Position numbers and translations under genes: made by a program. A stretch of 64,000 bases of DNA, from assembly GCF_002917925.1 (NCBI RefSeq), contig NZ_PPFE01000004.1, forward strand, positions 248,001 through 312,000. Reading direction: 5' to 3'. This stretch comes from Roseovarius confluentis. Lineage in GTDB: Bacteria > Pseudomonadota > Alphaproteobacteria > Rhodobacterales > Rhodobacteraceae. The notes under the pieces were generated by a model, which saw only the letters and a list, made by a program, of their open reading frames with translations, had not been told where the DNA came from and did not search any database. Below, piece after piece: positions 7,944-17,128 of the stretch; the stretch's first letter is position 1, and every line of letters begins with the position of its first letter.

Positions 7944-9230
7944 ATGAGCGCAGACCTGAGCGCAAGATTACTGGCCGAGGTGGCGGCGCGGCGCGAGGAT
8001 CTGGTGGCACTGACACAGGCGTTGATCCGCATCCCGACACTGAACCCGCCCGGGGCGCTCTACCGCGATATCTGTGATCTGCTGGACAGGCGGTTGCTGA
8101 AATCCGGGTTTCACACCGAACTGATCCGGGCCGAGGGTGCCGTGGGCGACAGTGACCGGCACCCGCGCTGGAACATCGTGGCGCGGCGCGAGGGCAGCGG
8201 CCCGGGGCAATGCGTGCATTTCAACAGTCATATTGACGTGGTCGAGGTGGGCCACGGCTGGACGGTCGACCCGTTCGGCGGCGAGGTGAAGGACGGCCGC
8301 GTCTATGGCCGGGGTGCCTGTGACATGAAGGGCGGGTTGGCGGCCAGTATCGTCGCCGCCGAGGCCTTCATCGCGGTCTGCCCCGAGTATGCCGGTGCCA
8401 TCGAGATCAGTGGCACGGCGGACGAGGAATCGGGCGGGTTCGGTGGCGTCGCCTACCTGGCCGAAAAGGGATATTTCAGCCCCGACCGGGTGCAGCACGT
8501 GATCATACCCGAGCCGCTGAACAAGGATCGCATCTGTCTGGGACATCGCGGCGTATGGTGGGCCGAGATCGAGACGCTGGGCGAGATTGCCCATGGCTCG
8601 ATGCCGTTCCTTGGCGATTGCGCGGTGCGGCACATGGGGGCGGTCGTGGCGGAGATGGAAAAAAGCCTGTTCCCGGCACTGGCGCAGAAGCGCACGGACA
8701 TGCCCGTGGTGCCGGAAGGGGCAAAGCAGTCGACGCTGAACATCAACTCGATTCATGGCGGCGAGCCGGAACAGGACATGGATTATACCGGCCTGCCCAG
8801 CCCCTGCGTGCCCGACCGGTGCAGGATGGTGATCGACCGGCGGTTCCTGATTGAAGAGGATATTCGCGAGGTCGAACAGGAGGTTCGCGCCGTGTTGGAA
8901 CGGGTGCGCGCGGGCCGGGCCGGGTTCGACTATACGATCAAGGCTATCCACAGTGTCGAGCCCACGATGACTGAGCGGGATGCGCCGGTCGTAGGCGCGG
9001 TGGCAGGCGCGGTCGAAACGGTTTTCGGACGCGAAGCGCAGTACGTGGTCAGCCCCGGCACCTATGACCAGAAGCATATCGACCGGATCGGGCGGCTGAA
9101 AAACTGCATCGCCTATGGGCCGGGCATACTGGACCTGGCGCACAAGCCAGATGAATACGTCGGTATAGACGATATGGTGGAAAGCGCGCAGGTCATGGCG
9201 TTGGCGTTGCACGGGTTGTTGAGGGCGTAG
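7944..9230 (+). CDS. M20 family metallopeptidase / ArgE-DapE type deacylase
   Basis: The 428-residue protein has the M20 metal-binding pattern: HFNSHIDVVEVGHGW (H and D), GRGACDMKGG (bridging D), and a TADEESGG acidic pair. The dimerisation domain starts near GHRGVWWAEIETLGEIAHGS. Members hydrolyse N-acyl amino acids or small peptides. The ATG at 7944 follows a GGGGGCAGGGG ribosome binding region; the frame is open earlier to 7773 but without a better start. The stop codon lies inside a dispersed hairpin repeat (9225-9250). The substrate cannot be told. Confidence 0.85.
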   Translation: MSADLSARLLAEVAARREDLVALTQALIRIPTLNPPGALYRDICDLLDRRLLKSGFHTELIRAEGAVGDSDRHPRWNIVARREGSGPGQCVHFNSHIDVVEVGHGWTVDPFGGEVKDGRVYGRGACDMKGGLAASIVAAEAFIAVCPEYAGAIEISGTADEESGGFGGVAYLAEKGYFSPDRVQHVIIPEPLNKDRICLGHRGVWWAEIETLGEIAHGSMPFLGDCAVRHMGAVVAEMEKSLFPALAQKRTDMPVVPEGAKQSTLNINSIHGGEPEQDMDYTGLPSPCVPDRCRMVIDRRFLIEEDIREVEQEVRAVLERVRAGRAGFDYTIKAIHSVEPTMTERDAPVVGAVAGAVETVFGREAQYVVSPGTYDQKHIDRIGRLKNCIAYGPGILDLAHKPDEYVGIDDMVESAQVMALALHGLLRA

Positions 9231-9250
9231 GGTGGGTGACAACCCACGCC
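9225..9250 (-). repeat. Dispersed hairpin repeat, copy A
   Basis: Minus-strand orientation of a repeat whose core is GTGGGT-N4-ACCCAC with flanking GCG and CCCTAC. It overlaps the last codons and the TAG stop of the M20 peptidase gene. Three further copies lie at 41121-41144, 42036-42058 and 62736-62759. A secondary similarity, GAAGCCTGGCG, follows at 9320-9330 and also near copy D. Confidence 0.8.
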
Positions 9251-9378
9251 GAGCGGGCTTGTGTCGAGGCACTCGGGTTTCGCCTTAGCTGCCAAACCAC
9301 TTGATTTTGTGCCCAAGGCGAAGCCTGGCGGGATGTCGCGCTGAACACGGAAAGAGCAAGACCGTGTCCGGAGCGGTG

Positions 9379-10221
9379 TCAGACCGCGATGTTGTCGATG
9401 AGCCGCACGCCGGCAAGGTGCGCTGCCGCGAATAGGCGCGCGGGCTGCGTGGTGTCCGAGACGCTGCGCAAATCGGACTGGGCGCGCAGGTCGAGATAAT
9501 CGACCTTCGTGAATCCGGCCTTGAGCAGGCGGGCCGTTGCGGCCTCGCGCAAGGGGTCGAACGCGTCACCGCGGGAGAGCCCCGCGGCAATCTCTTCCAT
9601 TTCCTCGTGCAGGCGCGGGGCCGTGGTGCGGGCCCGGTCCGACAGCAGCAGGTTGCGCGAACTGAGCGCCAGCCCGTCGATGTCACGGATCGTGGGACAG
9701 CCATGCACGGTCACGCCCAAGTCGAGGTCGGCGGCAAGGCGGCGCACCACGAGGAGCTGTTGAAAGTCCTTCTCGCCGAAGAACGCATCGGTGGCGGAGG
9801 TCTGGGTGAACAGCTTGGTCACCACGGTGGCGACCCCGTCGAAATGGCCCGGGCGATAGGCGCCGTCCATCACGTCGGTCAGGCCAGAGACCGACACGCT
9901 GGTCGCAAAGCCGTCCGGGTAGACCTGATCGCCGCCGGGCACCCAGAGCGCGTCTATGTCGAAGCGGGCGAGCTTTCTTGCGTCGTCGGTCTCGGTCCGG
10001 GGGTAGTTGGCCAGGTCCTCGGGGTTGTTGAACTGCTTGGGATTCACGAAGATCGTCACGATGACGTGGTCGCAGGTCTTTTTAGCCGCCGCCACCAGCG
10101 AGAGATGTCCGTCATGTAGCGCGCCCATCGTCGGCACCACGCCGATACGGGCACCGGCCCGCAGCCATGGCGCGGTGGTGGCGCGAAGGTCGTCCAGTTG
10201 CCGCAGGATCGGCGCCGTCAT
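9379..10221 (-). CDS. panC: Pantoate-beta-alanine ligase
   Basis: The 280-residue enzyme joins pantoate and beta-alanine with ATP, the last step of pantothenate synthesis. Visible motifs are [14 protein letters not shown] (HIGH-like ATP site), [33 protein letters not shown] and the KMSKS-like LALSSRN. The ATG at 10221 overlaps the panB stop as ATGA, so translation is coupled. The frame open further upstream is antisense shadow within panB. Confidence 0.95.
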   Translation of the reverse strand: MTAPILRQLDDLRATTAPWLRAGARIGVVPTMGALHDGHLSLVAAAKKTCDHVIVTIFVNPKQFNNPEDLANYPRTETDDARKLARFDIDALWVPGGDQVYPDGFATSVSVSGLTDVMDGAYRPGHFDGVATVVTKLFTQTSATDAFFGEKDFQQLLVVRRLAADLDLGVTVHGCPTIRDIDGLALSSRNLLLSDRARTTAPRLHEEMEEIAAGLSRGDAFDPLREAATARLLKAGFTKVDYLDLRAQSDLRSVSDTTQPARLFAAAHLAGVRLIDNIAV

Positions 10222-11045
10222 TTTTCGGGGGCCTTGTCCGCGAACATATGCTCTTCGGCCGGAAAGGCGCGGGCGCGGACCTCTTCGGCATAGGCGGCTA
10301 TCGCCTTTTCCGCGTCTTCGCCCAAGTTGGCGTAGCGCTTGACAAATTTCGGCTTGAAGGCGGTAAAGAGCCCGAGCATGTCGTAATGCACGAGGACCTG
10401 GCCGTCGCAACCCGCGGAGGCGCCGATGCCGATGGTCGGAATCGCGATCTCCTCGGTGATCTCGTCCGAAAGACTGGCGGGCAGCTTTTCCAGGACCACC
10501 GAGAAGGCGCCGGCATCCGCCACCGCGCGGGCGTCGCGCAGGACCTGTCCCGCGCCGGCGTCACGGCCCTGAACCTTGTAGCCGCCGAGCGTGTTGATCG
10601 ATTGCGGCGTCAGTCCGATATGCGCCATGACCGGCACCCCGCGGGCCACAAGAAAGGCGATCGTCTCGGCCATGTGCACGCCGCCCTCGAGCTTGACCGC
10701 GGCGCAGCCGGTTTCGGCCATCATGCGCGACGCGTTGCGAAAGGCCTGTGCGGGGCTTTCCTCGTAAGAGCCGAAGGGCATGTCCACGACCAGCATCGCG
10801 GACTTGAGCCCCCGGGCCACGGCCTGTCCATGCATGATCATCATCTCCATGGTCACGGCCAGCGTGTTCTGCATGCCATGCAGGACCATGCCGACGCTGT
10901 CGCCCACGAGGACGAAATCGCAATGGGCATCCATCAGCTGCGCCATCGGCGTTGTGTAGGCGGTCAGCGATACGATGGGCGTGCCACCTTTCATGGCGCG
11001 GATATCGTCTGGCAGGGGGGCAGATTTGCGGGCTGTGGCGCTCAT
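10218..11045 (-). CDS. panB: 3-methyl-2-oxobutanoate hydroxymethyltransferase
   Basis: The 275-residue PanB makes ketopantoate from 2-oxoisovalerate and methylenetetrahydrofolate. Motifs: [31 protein letters not shown] (metal-binding Asp), [16 protein letters not shown] and the catalytic-region [10 protein letters not shown]. The start at 11045 (MSATARKS) fits homologue lengths; an ATG at 11060 in the same frame is possible, and neither has a strong ribosome binding site. It is first gene of panBC and divergent from the DUF2059 gene across about 260 bp, which should hold both promoters. Confidence 0.95.
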   Translation of the reverse strand: MSATARKSAPLPDDIRAMKGGTPIVSLTAYTTPMAQLMDAHCDFVLVGDSVGMVLHGMQNTLAVTMEMMIMHGQAVARGLKSAMLVVDMPFGSYEESPAQAFRNASRMMAETGCAAVKLEGGVHMAETIAFLVARGVPVMAHIGLTPQSINTLGGYKVQGRDAGAGQVLRDARAVADAGAFSVVLEKLPASLSDEITEEIAIPTIGIGASAGCDGQVLVHYDMLGLFTAFKPKFVKRYANLGEDAEKAIAAYAEEVRARAFPAEEHMFADKAPEK

Positions 11046-11306
11046 GGGACATTCCGGCATTGGCTTCTTGCGAGATGACCTAACAGGTAAGTGACAGCGA
11101 ATCCAGTATGGAAGCATACGTGAGCAAGGCCCTGATATCCGGGCGAATTACGCGAAATGGCCAGACGCTTGCGCGGCACTGGCGCGGCAATTCGGGGCGA
11201 CGCGTCGGGAAGGGGCTTTCAAACCGTTGGAGAATCCTTACGTTGACCAGACGGGATCCGACCACGCCCCCTGCGACACCCTGCTGTTCAGGATAGGAGA
11301 CTTTCT

Positions 11307-12086
11307 TTGCGCCTTCTTGCTGTTTTCGCTTGGCTGATCGTGGCCGGCACCGGACTTGCCATGGCCCAGGAAAAGGCCACGGAAGCCGAGCGGCAGGAGG
11401 TGATCCGACTGTTGGGGCAACTTCCCGACATCGCACCGATCCGCGAGGATTTGCGCCTGCTGGGGTTCAGCGGCGAGAACCTGGAGTTGGCGGTGGACCA
11501 GGCAGAACTGCTCTACCGTGATCCGGTGATCGCGGGCTATGTCGCGGACCAAGTGATCGCCGCGTTCGAGGATCCGACCGCTGTGCGGGTTTCGGATGGC
11601 TTGATGTGGCCGTTAGTCGAGCGCGGGCTGGGCCATCTGCCGACGCGAGATCTGAAGTTCTATTACACCGTCGAGCGCAAGATCATGGAGACGCTGACGA
11701 TCCGGCAATGCGGCATGGCGGTAAGTAACCGGATGCGCCCTGCAAGGTTTGCTGAACTGACGTCGCGCGTGGCGGCGCGGCTGAACACCGACGCGTTGCA
11801 GAAATATTACCGTATTCAGGCGAAGGCGGCCCGGGTTGGGGCGCGCCGTGCGCCGATCAGGTTGAGCGATGCGACCACTCAACGGGTCGAGGACCGCATC
11901 CAGGCCAGCATGACCCGCAGCATCCAGGCCACCGACCGGGCGCCGAGTCTGATGGTGGCGATGATGAATCTCGACCAGGCCAGAAACACCGAAGCCTGCG
12001 CCATCGGGCGGCTGTTCATGAACACAGTTCTTCAGTTCGAGGGCCGCGCCCTGCGCGAAACGCTGGTGTATATGAGCCGGCCGTGA
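11307..12086 (+). CDS. Secreted DUF2059-type protein
   Basis: The 259-residue product starts at a TTG with AGGAGA 6 nt upstream and has a signal peptide (MRLLAVFAWLIVAGTGLAMA). Helical segments around residues 30-60 and 120-200 and the general layout suggest a DUF2059-like alpha-helical envelope protein; the assignment is tentative. Its TGA stop overlaps the GTG of the next gene (GTGA), an odd pairing with a DNA glycosylase-like protein. Confidence 0.65.
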   Translation: MRLLAVFAWLIVAGTGLAMAQEKATEAERQEVIRLLGQLPDIAPIREDLRLLGFSGENLELAVDQAELLYRDPVIAGYVADQVIAAFEDPTAVRVSDGLMWPLVERGLGHLPTRDLKFYYTVERKIMETLTIRQCGMAVSNRMRPARFAELTSRVAARLNTDALQKYYRIQAKAARVGARRAPIRLSDATTQRVEDRIQASMTRSIQATDRAPSLMVAMMNLDQARNTEACAIGRLFMNTVLQFEGRALRETLVYMSRP

Positions 12087-13249
12087 CCGCGGCGCTGAGG
12101 ATCGGCAACCGGGCCGCACGGCGGCTTTGGCTGCATGCCAACGGGCTGGCTGATGCGCCGGGCGGGCCGGTGGATGTAATGGACATGATCCGGCGTCTGG
12201 GGTTCGTGCAGATCGACACGATCCGAAATGTCACCCGCGCCCATCACCATATCCTGTGGAGCCGCAACCGGAACTATCGCGAGCGGCAGTTATGGCCGCT
12301 TCTGAAGAACCGGCAGCTGTTCGAGCATTTCACGCATGACGCCTCGCTGATCCCGATGGAGGTGCTGCCCTATTGGCAGCGGCAGTTCCGCCGGCTTGGG
12401 AGAAAGGTTGCGCGGTCCGATTGGTATCGTTCGGGGCTGGGTCAAGAGGAAGTGCGGCGAATCCGAGAGCGGATCGCGCAGGAGGGGCCATTGTCGACCC
12501 ACGCGTTCGACACCAAGGCGGAAAGCCGGGAAATGTGGTCGCGCCCGCCCCACAAGAAGGCGCTGGATCAGATGTGGTATGCAGGCGATTTGGCGACCTG
12601 TCACCGCGAGAATTTCGTGAAGTACTATGACCTTGGTGAGCGCGTATTCCCTGTGGATCTCCGGCGCTGCCCGGGCGAGGAGGTGTCGGCGGACTGGCTT
12701 TGTGATTCCGCGCTCGACCGCCTGAGTATGGCCACGGTGGGCGAGGTGCAGCGGTTCTGGGAGGCGATGACCGCCCCTGAGGCAAAAGCCTGGTCCGAGC
12801 GTCGCCGGTTGGTGCCCCTAGAGGTTGAAGGCGCGGACGGCACGTGGCGACAAGCCTGGGGCGTGGATGATATCGAAGACCGGCTGGCGGCGGCGGAAAG
12901 CGTGTCGTCGCATTTGCGCCTGCTCAACCCGTTCGACCCGGCGATACGCGACCGGGCGCGTCTGGAGCGGTTGTTCGGGTTTGCCTACCGAAACGAGATG
13001 TTCGTGCCGAAGGATCAGAGGATCTGGGGATACTACGTGTACCCTCTGCTGGAGGGCGATCGGTTTGTCGGGCGGCTGGAACTGAAAGCCGACCGGGCGG
13101 CGGGGTGGATGCAGGTGACGGGGTTCTGGCCGGAGCCGCGGGTCAAGTGGACCCCGCAGCGGTTGGCCAAGCTGGAGCGCGAACTGGAGCGCTTCGCTCG
13201 ACTGGCGGGGATCCGGGACGTGTGCTGGAGCGTGTCGCGCCCGGTGTGA
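12083..13249 (+). CDS. ycaQ: YcaQ/AlkX-type winged-helix DNA glycosylase
   Basis: The 388-residue protein belongs to the HTH_42 (AlkZ/YcaQ) family. The catalytic QxD motif is present as Q43-I-D45 in FVQIDTIRNVTRAHHHILWSR, matching the YcaQ (AlkX) subclass rather than the QxQ of AlkZ. YcaQ unhooks DNA interstrand crosslinks and removes N7-alkylguanine. Winged-helix repeats and a C-terminal barrel-like part (YYVYPLLEGDRFVGRLELKAD) are present at full length. It starts with GTG overlapping the previous stop codon, so expression depends on the upstream gene. Confidence 0.88.
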   Translation: MTAALRIGNRAARRLWLHANGLADAPGGPVDVMDMIRRLGFVQIDTIRNVTRAHHHILWSRNRNYRERQLWPLLKNRQLFEHFTHDASLIPMEVLPYWQRQFRRLGRKVARSDWYRSGLGQEEVRRIRERIAQEGPLSTHAFDTKAESREMWSRPPHKKALDQMWYAGDLATCHRENFVKYYDLGERVFPVDLRRCPGEEVSADWLCDSALDRLSMATVGEVQRFWEAMTAPEAKAWSERRRLVPLEVEGADGTWRQAWGVDDIEDRLAAAESVSSHLRLLNPFDPAIRDRARLERLFGFAYRNEMFVPKDQRIWGYYVYPLLEGDRFVGRLELKADRAAGWMQVTGFWPEPRVKWTPQRLAKLERELERFARLAGIRDVCWSVSRPV

Positions 13250-13322
13250 TCCGTAAGATAGGGGTTGCGCCTAGGGCCAGCGCAGAGTGCCATGTGCCGA
13301 ACGACGGCAAGGGAGGATTCAG

Positions 13323-14063
13323 ATGCGATTGCAAGGAAAGACGGCGGTGGTCACCGGCGGGGCGAGCGGCTTTGGCGCAGGGATCGTGCGCAAGTTCATC
13401 GCCGAGGGTGCGCAGGTGATGATCGCGGACCTAAATGGCCCCGGCGCGATGGCCCTGGCAGAGGAACTGGGCGCAGCGGCCTGTCCGGTGAACGTGGCGG
13501 ACCCGGCGAGCATGAAGGCGCTGACGCTGGCCACGGAGATGACGTTCGGCTTGCCGGATATCGTGGTGAACAATGCCGCAGTTACCCATCTGCCGACACC
13601 GGCGGAAGAGGTGACCGAGGAGGATTTTGACCGGGTCTTCGCGGTCAATTGCAAGTCGGTCTACCTTTCGGCGCAGAACTTCGTGCCGGGGATGAAGGCG
13701 CGAGGATCGGGCGTGTTCCTGAACGTCGCCTCCACCGCCGGGGTCAGCCCGCGGCCGAAACTGAACTGGTACAACGCATCGAAAGGCTGGATGATCACGG
13801 CGACCAAGGCACTGGCGGTCGAGCTAGCCCCCGAAGGTATAAGGGTGAATGCGCTGAACCCGGTGGCGGGCGAGACGCCACTCTTGAAATCCTTCATGGG
13901 CGAGGACACGCCCGAGATGCGGGCAAAGTTCCTGAGCACTATCCCACTGGGGCGGTTTTCGACGCCCGAGGATATGGGCAACGCGGCGTCCTTCCTGTGT
14001 AGCGACGAGGCGAGCATGATCACGGGCGTCTGCATGGAGGTGGATGGCGGGCGCTGCATTTAG
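13323..14063 (+). CDS. Short-chain dehydrogenase/reductase (SDR)
   Basis: The 246-residue classical SDR shows the cofactor motif TGGASGFG, the structural NNAA, catalytic Ser in NVASTAG and the Tyr/Lys pair in WYNASKGW. D43 near the end of strand 2 (MIADLN) favours NAD. It resembles FabG-like or glucose-dehydrogenase-like members, but the substrate cannot be read. The start at 13323 has GGAGG about 8 nt upstream. It stands alone with a 377-bp gap downstream. Confidence 0.88.
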   Translation: MRLQGKTAVVTGGASGFGAGIVRKFIAEGAQVMIADLNGPGAMALAEELGAAACPVNVADPASMKALTLATEMTFGLPDIVVNNAAVTHLPTPAEEVTEEDFDRVFAVNCKSVYLSAQNFVPGMKARGSGVFLNVASTAGVSPRPKLNWYNASKGWMITATKALAVELAPEGIRVNALNPVAGETPLLKSFMGEDTPEMRAKFLSTIPLGRFSTPEDMGNAASFLCSDEASMITGVCMEVDGGRCI

Positions 14064-14105
14064 GCGAGTGCATTGTCCGCGCGGAAAAAGGATAGAAAAA
14101 GTGCA

Positions 14106-14384
14106 TTATCTATCACGGAAATTGTGCAGATGCGCGGCTGCGCCCGGGGCATAGAGCCTGTTCGTTTGAGGCCGGAGGCTTTGCGGATATGCGAAAGACC
14201 GGATTGCGGGCGCAAGGTCCATCAAAAAAGCGCTGATTTCCGGTGCGACGGGACGGCACTCCACGCCCTGCTTGCCCAGGGCCGCGATCAGATCACTGCG
14301 TGAAATGAAGTGGTCGCGAAGCACATGGATCACATAATCCGTGGTGCCTTGAAAAATGCTGACGAGATTGATGGCAATGGGCCG
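14106..14384 (-). pseudogene. Possible decayed coding fragment
   Basis: In the 377-bp gap between the SDR and KpsF genes, a minus-strand frame is open from after a TAA at 14387 to 14106. Its middle (DHFISRSDLIAALGKQGVECRPV) looks like real protein and faintly recalls the end of DegT/AHBA-type sugar aminotransferases, where a segment D-x-L-I-A-x-L-x-x-x-G-I-E-C-R-P occurs. There is no ATG or ribosome binding site. Base composition is less GC-rich than neighbouring genes. It could be a remnant of a polysaccharide gene next to kpsF; chance cannot be excluded. Otherwise I see nothing in 14064-14440. Confidence 0.25.
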
Positions 14385-14440
14385 TTAATCGGCAACCACA
14401 ATTATCGGCTGACAGACCAGAGGGACCTGCTGCGCTCGGC

Positions 14441-15400
14441 TCAGGCAACGCCAGCGCGCAGAGCATCGTGGATGTGGACGAGACCGCGCAGTTGGCCGGT
14501 GTCGTCCACGGCGAAAAGTGCGCTGATCTTGTTGGTGTTCATAACGCCGAGGGCTTCGATCAAAAGAGCTTCGGGCGCGATCGTACGGGGATCGCGCGTG
14601 GCGACTTCGCCTGCGCTGCGGGACATCAGACTGTCGAGGTTACGCCGGAGGTCACCGTCGGTGATGATCCCGGTCAAGCGTCCATCTTCAACCAATGCCG
14701 CGACGCCGAACCCCTTGGCCGTCATCTCGATCAGTGTTTCGGACATCGGTGTATCCGGAAGCACTGTGGGAAGCGCGTCGCCTGTATGCATGACCGCGGA
14801 GACCTTCAGCAGCTGTGCGCCCAACGTGCCGCCGGGGTGGAAGGTAAGAAAGTTCTCGCGCTCGAATCCGCGCAGTTTCATCATGGCCACAGCCAGCGCG
14901 TCGCCCATCGCCATGGTGCAGGTGGTTGAGGTGGTGGGCGCCATGCCGATGCCGCAGGCCTCGGGTGCGTCGGGCAGCGTGAGAACGTGATCGGCCTGTC
15001 GCGCCAGCGCGCTGTCGGGTTTCTTGGTAATTGCCACCAGCGGGATCGAGAACCGTGCGCAGTGGGCGATGATATCCGCCAGTTCGCGCGTTTCGCCGGA
15101 GTTGGAAATCAGGATCACGGCGTCCTGGCGCGTGACCATGCCGAGATCGCCATGGCTGGCTTCGCCCGGATGGACATATTGCGCCGGCGTGCCGGTGGAG
15201 GCGAAGGTCGCCGCGATCTTGGCCGCCACGTGGCCGGACTTGCCCATGCCAGACACGATGACCCGCCCCGGCACCTCAAGCAGGCGGTCGACCACGGTGT
15301 CGAACGTCTCGGACAGGGTGTCGCGCATCAGGTCGAGCGCATCGCGTTCGATGGTCAGCACGTCACGCGCAATGTCGGTGGGAGTCGGAGTGTCCGTCAT
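14441..15400 (-). CDS. kdsD: Arabinose-5-phosphate isomerase, KpsF/GutQ (KdsD) type
   Basis: The 319-residue protein has an N-terminal SIS domain (SGMGKSGHVAAKIAATFASTGTPAQY, then HGDLGMV and ISNSGETRE) and two C-terminal CBS domains (about residues 205-319). It interconverts ribulose-5-phosphate and arabinose-5-phosphate for KDO in lipopolysaccharide or capsule. Length and domain order match KdsD/KpsF. Whether it serves LPS or capsule cannot be decided; no capsule genes are adjacent. Confidence 0.92.
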   Translation of the reverse strand: MTDTPTPTDIARDVLTIERDALDLMRDTLSETFDTVVDRLLEVPGRVIVSGMGKSGHVAAKIAATFASTGTPAQYVHPGEASHGDLGMVTRQDAVILISNSGETRELADIIAHCARFSIPLVAITKKPDSALARQADHVLTLPDAPEACGIGMAPTTSTTCTMAMGDALAVAMMKLRGFERENFLTFHPGGTLGAQLLKVSAVMHTGDALPTVLPDTPMSETLIEMTAKGFGVAALVEDGRLTGIITDGDLRRNLDSLMSRSAGEVATRDPRTIAPEALLIEALGVMNTNKISALFAVDDTGQLRGLVHIHDALRAGVA

Positions 15401-15451
15401 GTGGATCGCTTTGCTAAGGTGCGCCGAGCCTGTCCGAGCGGGCGGGGCCGG

Positions 15452-16372
15452 TCAAGCCTCGTCCTCGTGGACAATTTTGATGTGGGTCGTGCCGCGGGCT
15501 TCGGCCAGGGCCATTTGTTTCTGGCGTTCGCGGAAGCGGTTCTTGTCCGCCTCGGTGGTCTCATGCGCGCAGAGGTGGCAGGCGACGCCCTGTTCGTACT
15601 CTGGGCGCTTGGTGTCTTCTGGCAGGACGGGGCGGCGGCAGGCGTGGCACAATAGGTGCGGTCCTTCCTTCAGTCCGTGGCCCACCGACACGCGGCCGTC
15701 GAAGACGAAGCATTCACCCTGCCAGGTGCTGTCCTCCGGCGCGACCTCCTCCAGGTATTTCAGAATGCCACCCTTGAGGTGGTAGACGTCTTCGACGCCT
15801 TGGCCCAAGAGGTAGTTGGTCGATTTCTCACAGCGGATGCCGCCTGTGCAGAACATCGCGATGCGCTTGTTGTGGAAGCGGTGCTTGTTTTCCTCCCACC
15901 ACGCGGGGAAGTCGCGGAAGCTTTCGGTTTTGGGGTCGATGGCGCCGTTGAAGGTGCCGATCGCCACCTCGTAGTCGTTGCGCGTGTCGATCACGGCTAC
16001 GTCCGGCGAGCGGATCAGGTCGTTCCAGTCGGTCGGATCAACGTAGTGTCCGACCTTTGCGACAGGGTCGACTTCGGGTTGACCCATCGTGACGATCTCT
16101 TTCTTCAGGCGCACCTTGAGGCGGCGGAAGGGCTGCGACGCGGCGGTGCTTTCCTTCCACTCCAGGTCGTCACATCCCGGCAGCGCTCGGATATGGGCGA
16201 TAACAGAGCCGATCCCGGTGCGAGGACCGGCGATCGTGCCATTGATGCCCTCATGCGCCAGCAGCAGGGAACCCGATATCTTTTCCGCCTCGCAGAGGGC
16301 AAGCAGCGGCCCCTGTATGGCGGCGGGATCTTGGAACCGGGTAAAGTGGTAGAGCGCGGCGATGGTGTACAT
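15452..16372 (-). CDS. trhO: tRNA uridine(34) hydroxylase, rhodanese-fold (TrhO/YceA)
   Basis: The 306-residue protein has an N-terminal acylphosphatase-like part (YHFTRF, then HEGINGTIAG) and a rhodanese domain with the active-site Cys in MFCTGGIRCEKS, typical of the oxygen-dependent tRNA-U34 hydroxylase TrhO. A C-terminal Cys pair region (CHACRRP and CHLCAHE) could bind zinc. The ATG at 16372 fits the family start; a TTG at 16408 gives an unlikely Arg-rich extension. Confidence 0.92.
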   Translation of the reverse strand: MYTIAALYHFTRFQDPAAIQGPLLALCEAEKISGSLLLAHEGINGTIAGPRTGIGSVIAHIRALPGCDDLEWKESTAASQPFRRLKVRLKKEIVTMGQPEVDPVAKVGHYVDPTDWNDLIRSPDVAVIDTRNDYEVAIGTFNGAIDPKTESFRDFPAWWEENKHRFHNKRIAMFCTGGIRCEKSTNYLLGQGVEDVYHLKGGILKYLEEVAPEDSTWQGECFVFDGRVSVGHGLKEGPHLLCHACRRPVLPEDTKRPEYEQGVACHLCAHETTEADKNRFRERQKQMALAEARGTTHIKIVHEDEA

Positions 16373-16419
16373 GCGCCGCGATCTACGCCCTTCGGTAGAA
16401 TTCGGCAAGACCCGCGAGG

Positions 16420-16968
16420 TCAGCCTGCCGCGGTGCTCGTCAGGCGCTTCAGTTGCTTGGTGATGAAGTCCCGCGTGTTGCCGTCGGTCAGCTTGCCGTC
16501 CTCGATCTTTCCGGCGGAGCCGCCGATGGCGATCTCGAACCCGGCCTGAACGTTCGCGTTGATGACCGAGAGAACCTGGCGCAGGTCGTAATGCGCGGTG
16601 AGGCCTGCCGTGGCACCCGGCGACTGGGTGATGATCAGCGTGGGTTTGCCCGAGAAGGGCGCGTTCGGCTCTTTCGACATCCAGTCGATGGTATTCTTCA
16701 GAACGCCCGAGGTACCGCGGTTGTATTCCGGTGACACTACGATGATGGCGTCCGCAGCGGCCAGCTTCTCGGCCAGGTCGCGGACAGGCTGAGGTGCGGT
16801 ATCGCCGTCCTTGATGTCCTCATTGTAAAGCGGAATGTCGGCAATGTCGTGCCGGGTGACCGTCACGCCTTCGGGAACGAGGTCTTGCAGGGTGTCGGCC
16901 ACGGACGTGCTGTGGCTGCCCTTGCGAAGCGAGCCGCTTATGGTGGCGAAATTCAGTGTTTTGGTCAT
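16420..16968 (-). CDS. NADPH-dependent FMN reductase family protein
   Basis: The 182-residue flavodoxin-fold protein shows SGSLRKGSHS near the N-terminus (phosphate loop for FMN), VSPEYNRGTSGVLKNTIDW and the following GKPTLIITQSPG, all typical of NAD(P)H:FMN/quinone reductases of the ArsH/YieF group. I chose the second ATG (16968), about 8 nt from AGGAG; the first ATG at 16974 is only 2 nt from it. It is divergent from pncA, with about 160 bp between. Confidence 0.88.
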   Translation of the reverse strand: MTKTLNFATISGSLRKGSHSTSVADTLQDLVPEGVTVTRHDIADIPLYNEDIKDGDTAPQPVRDLAEKLAAADAIIVVSPEYNRGTSGVLKNTIDWMSKEPNAPFSGKPTLIITQSPGATAGLTAHYDLRQVLSVINANVQAGFEIAIGGSAGKIEDGKLTDGNTRDFITKQLKRLTSTAAG

Positions 16969-17128
16969 GGTCATGTCTCCTTTGACATCAGACATAATCG
17001 GTTTGTGGATGAAGGAAACAGAAAGGTTCGCAGGCGTTCTCTGCGTTGGCGCACAGAAGTGAGGCTGGCGTTGACCATTGCGCATCGCTGCTTCAGGGTC
17101 CGGCGCGTGTTCGCAACAGGAGAGACTC

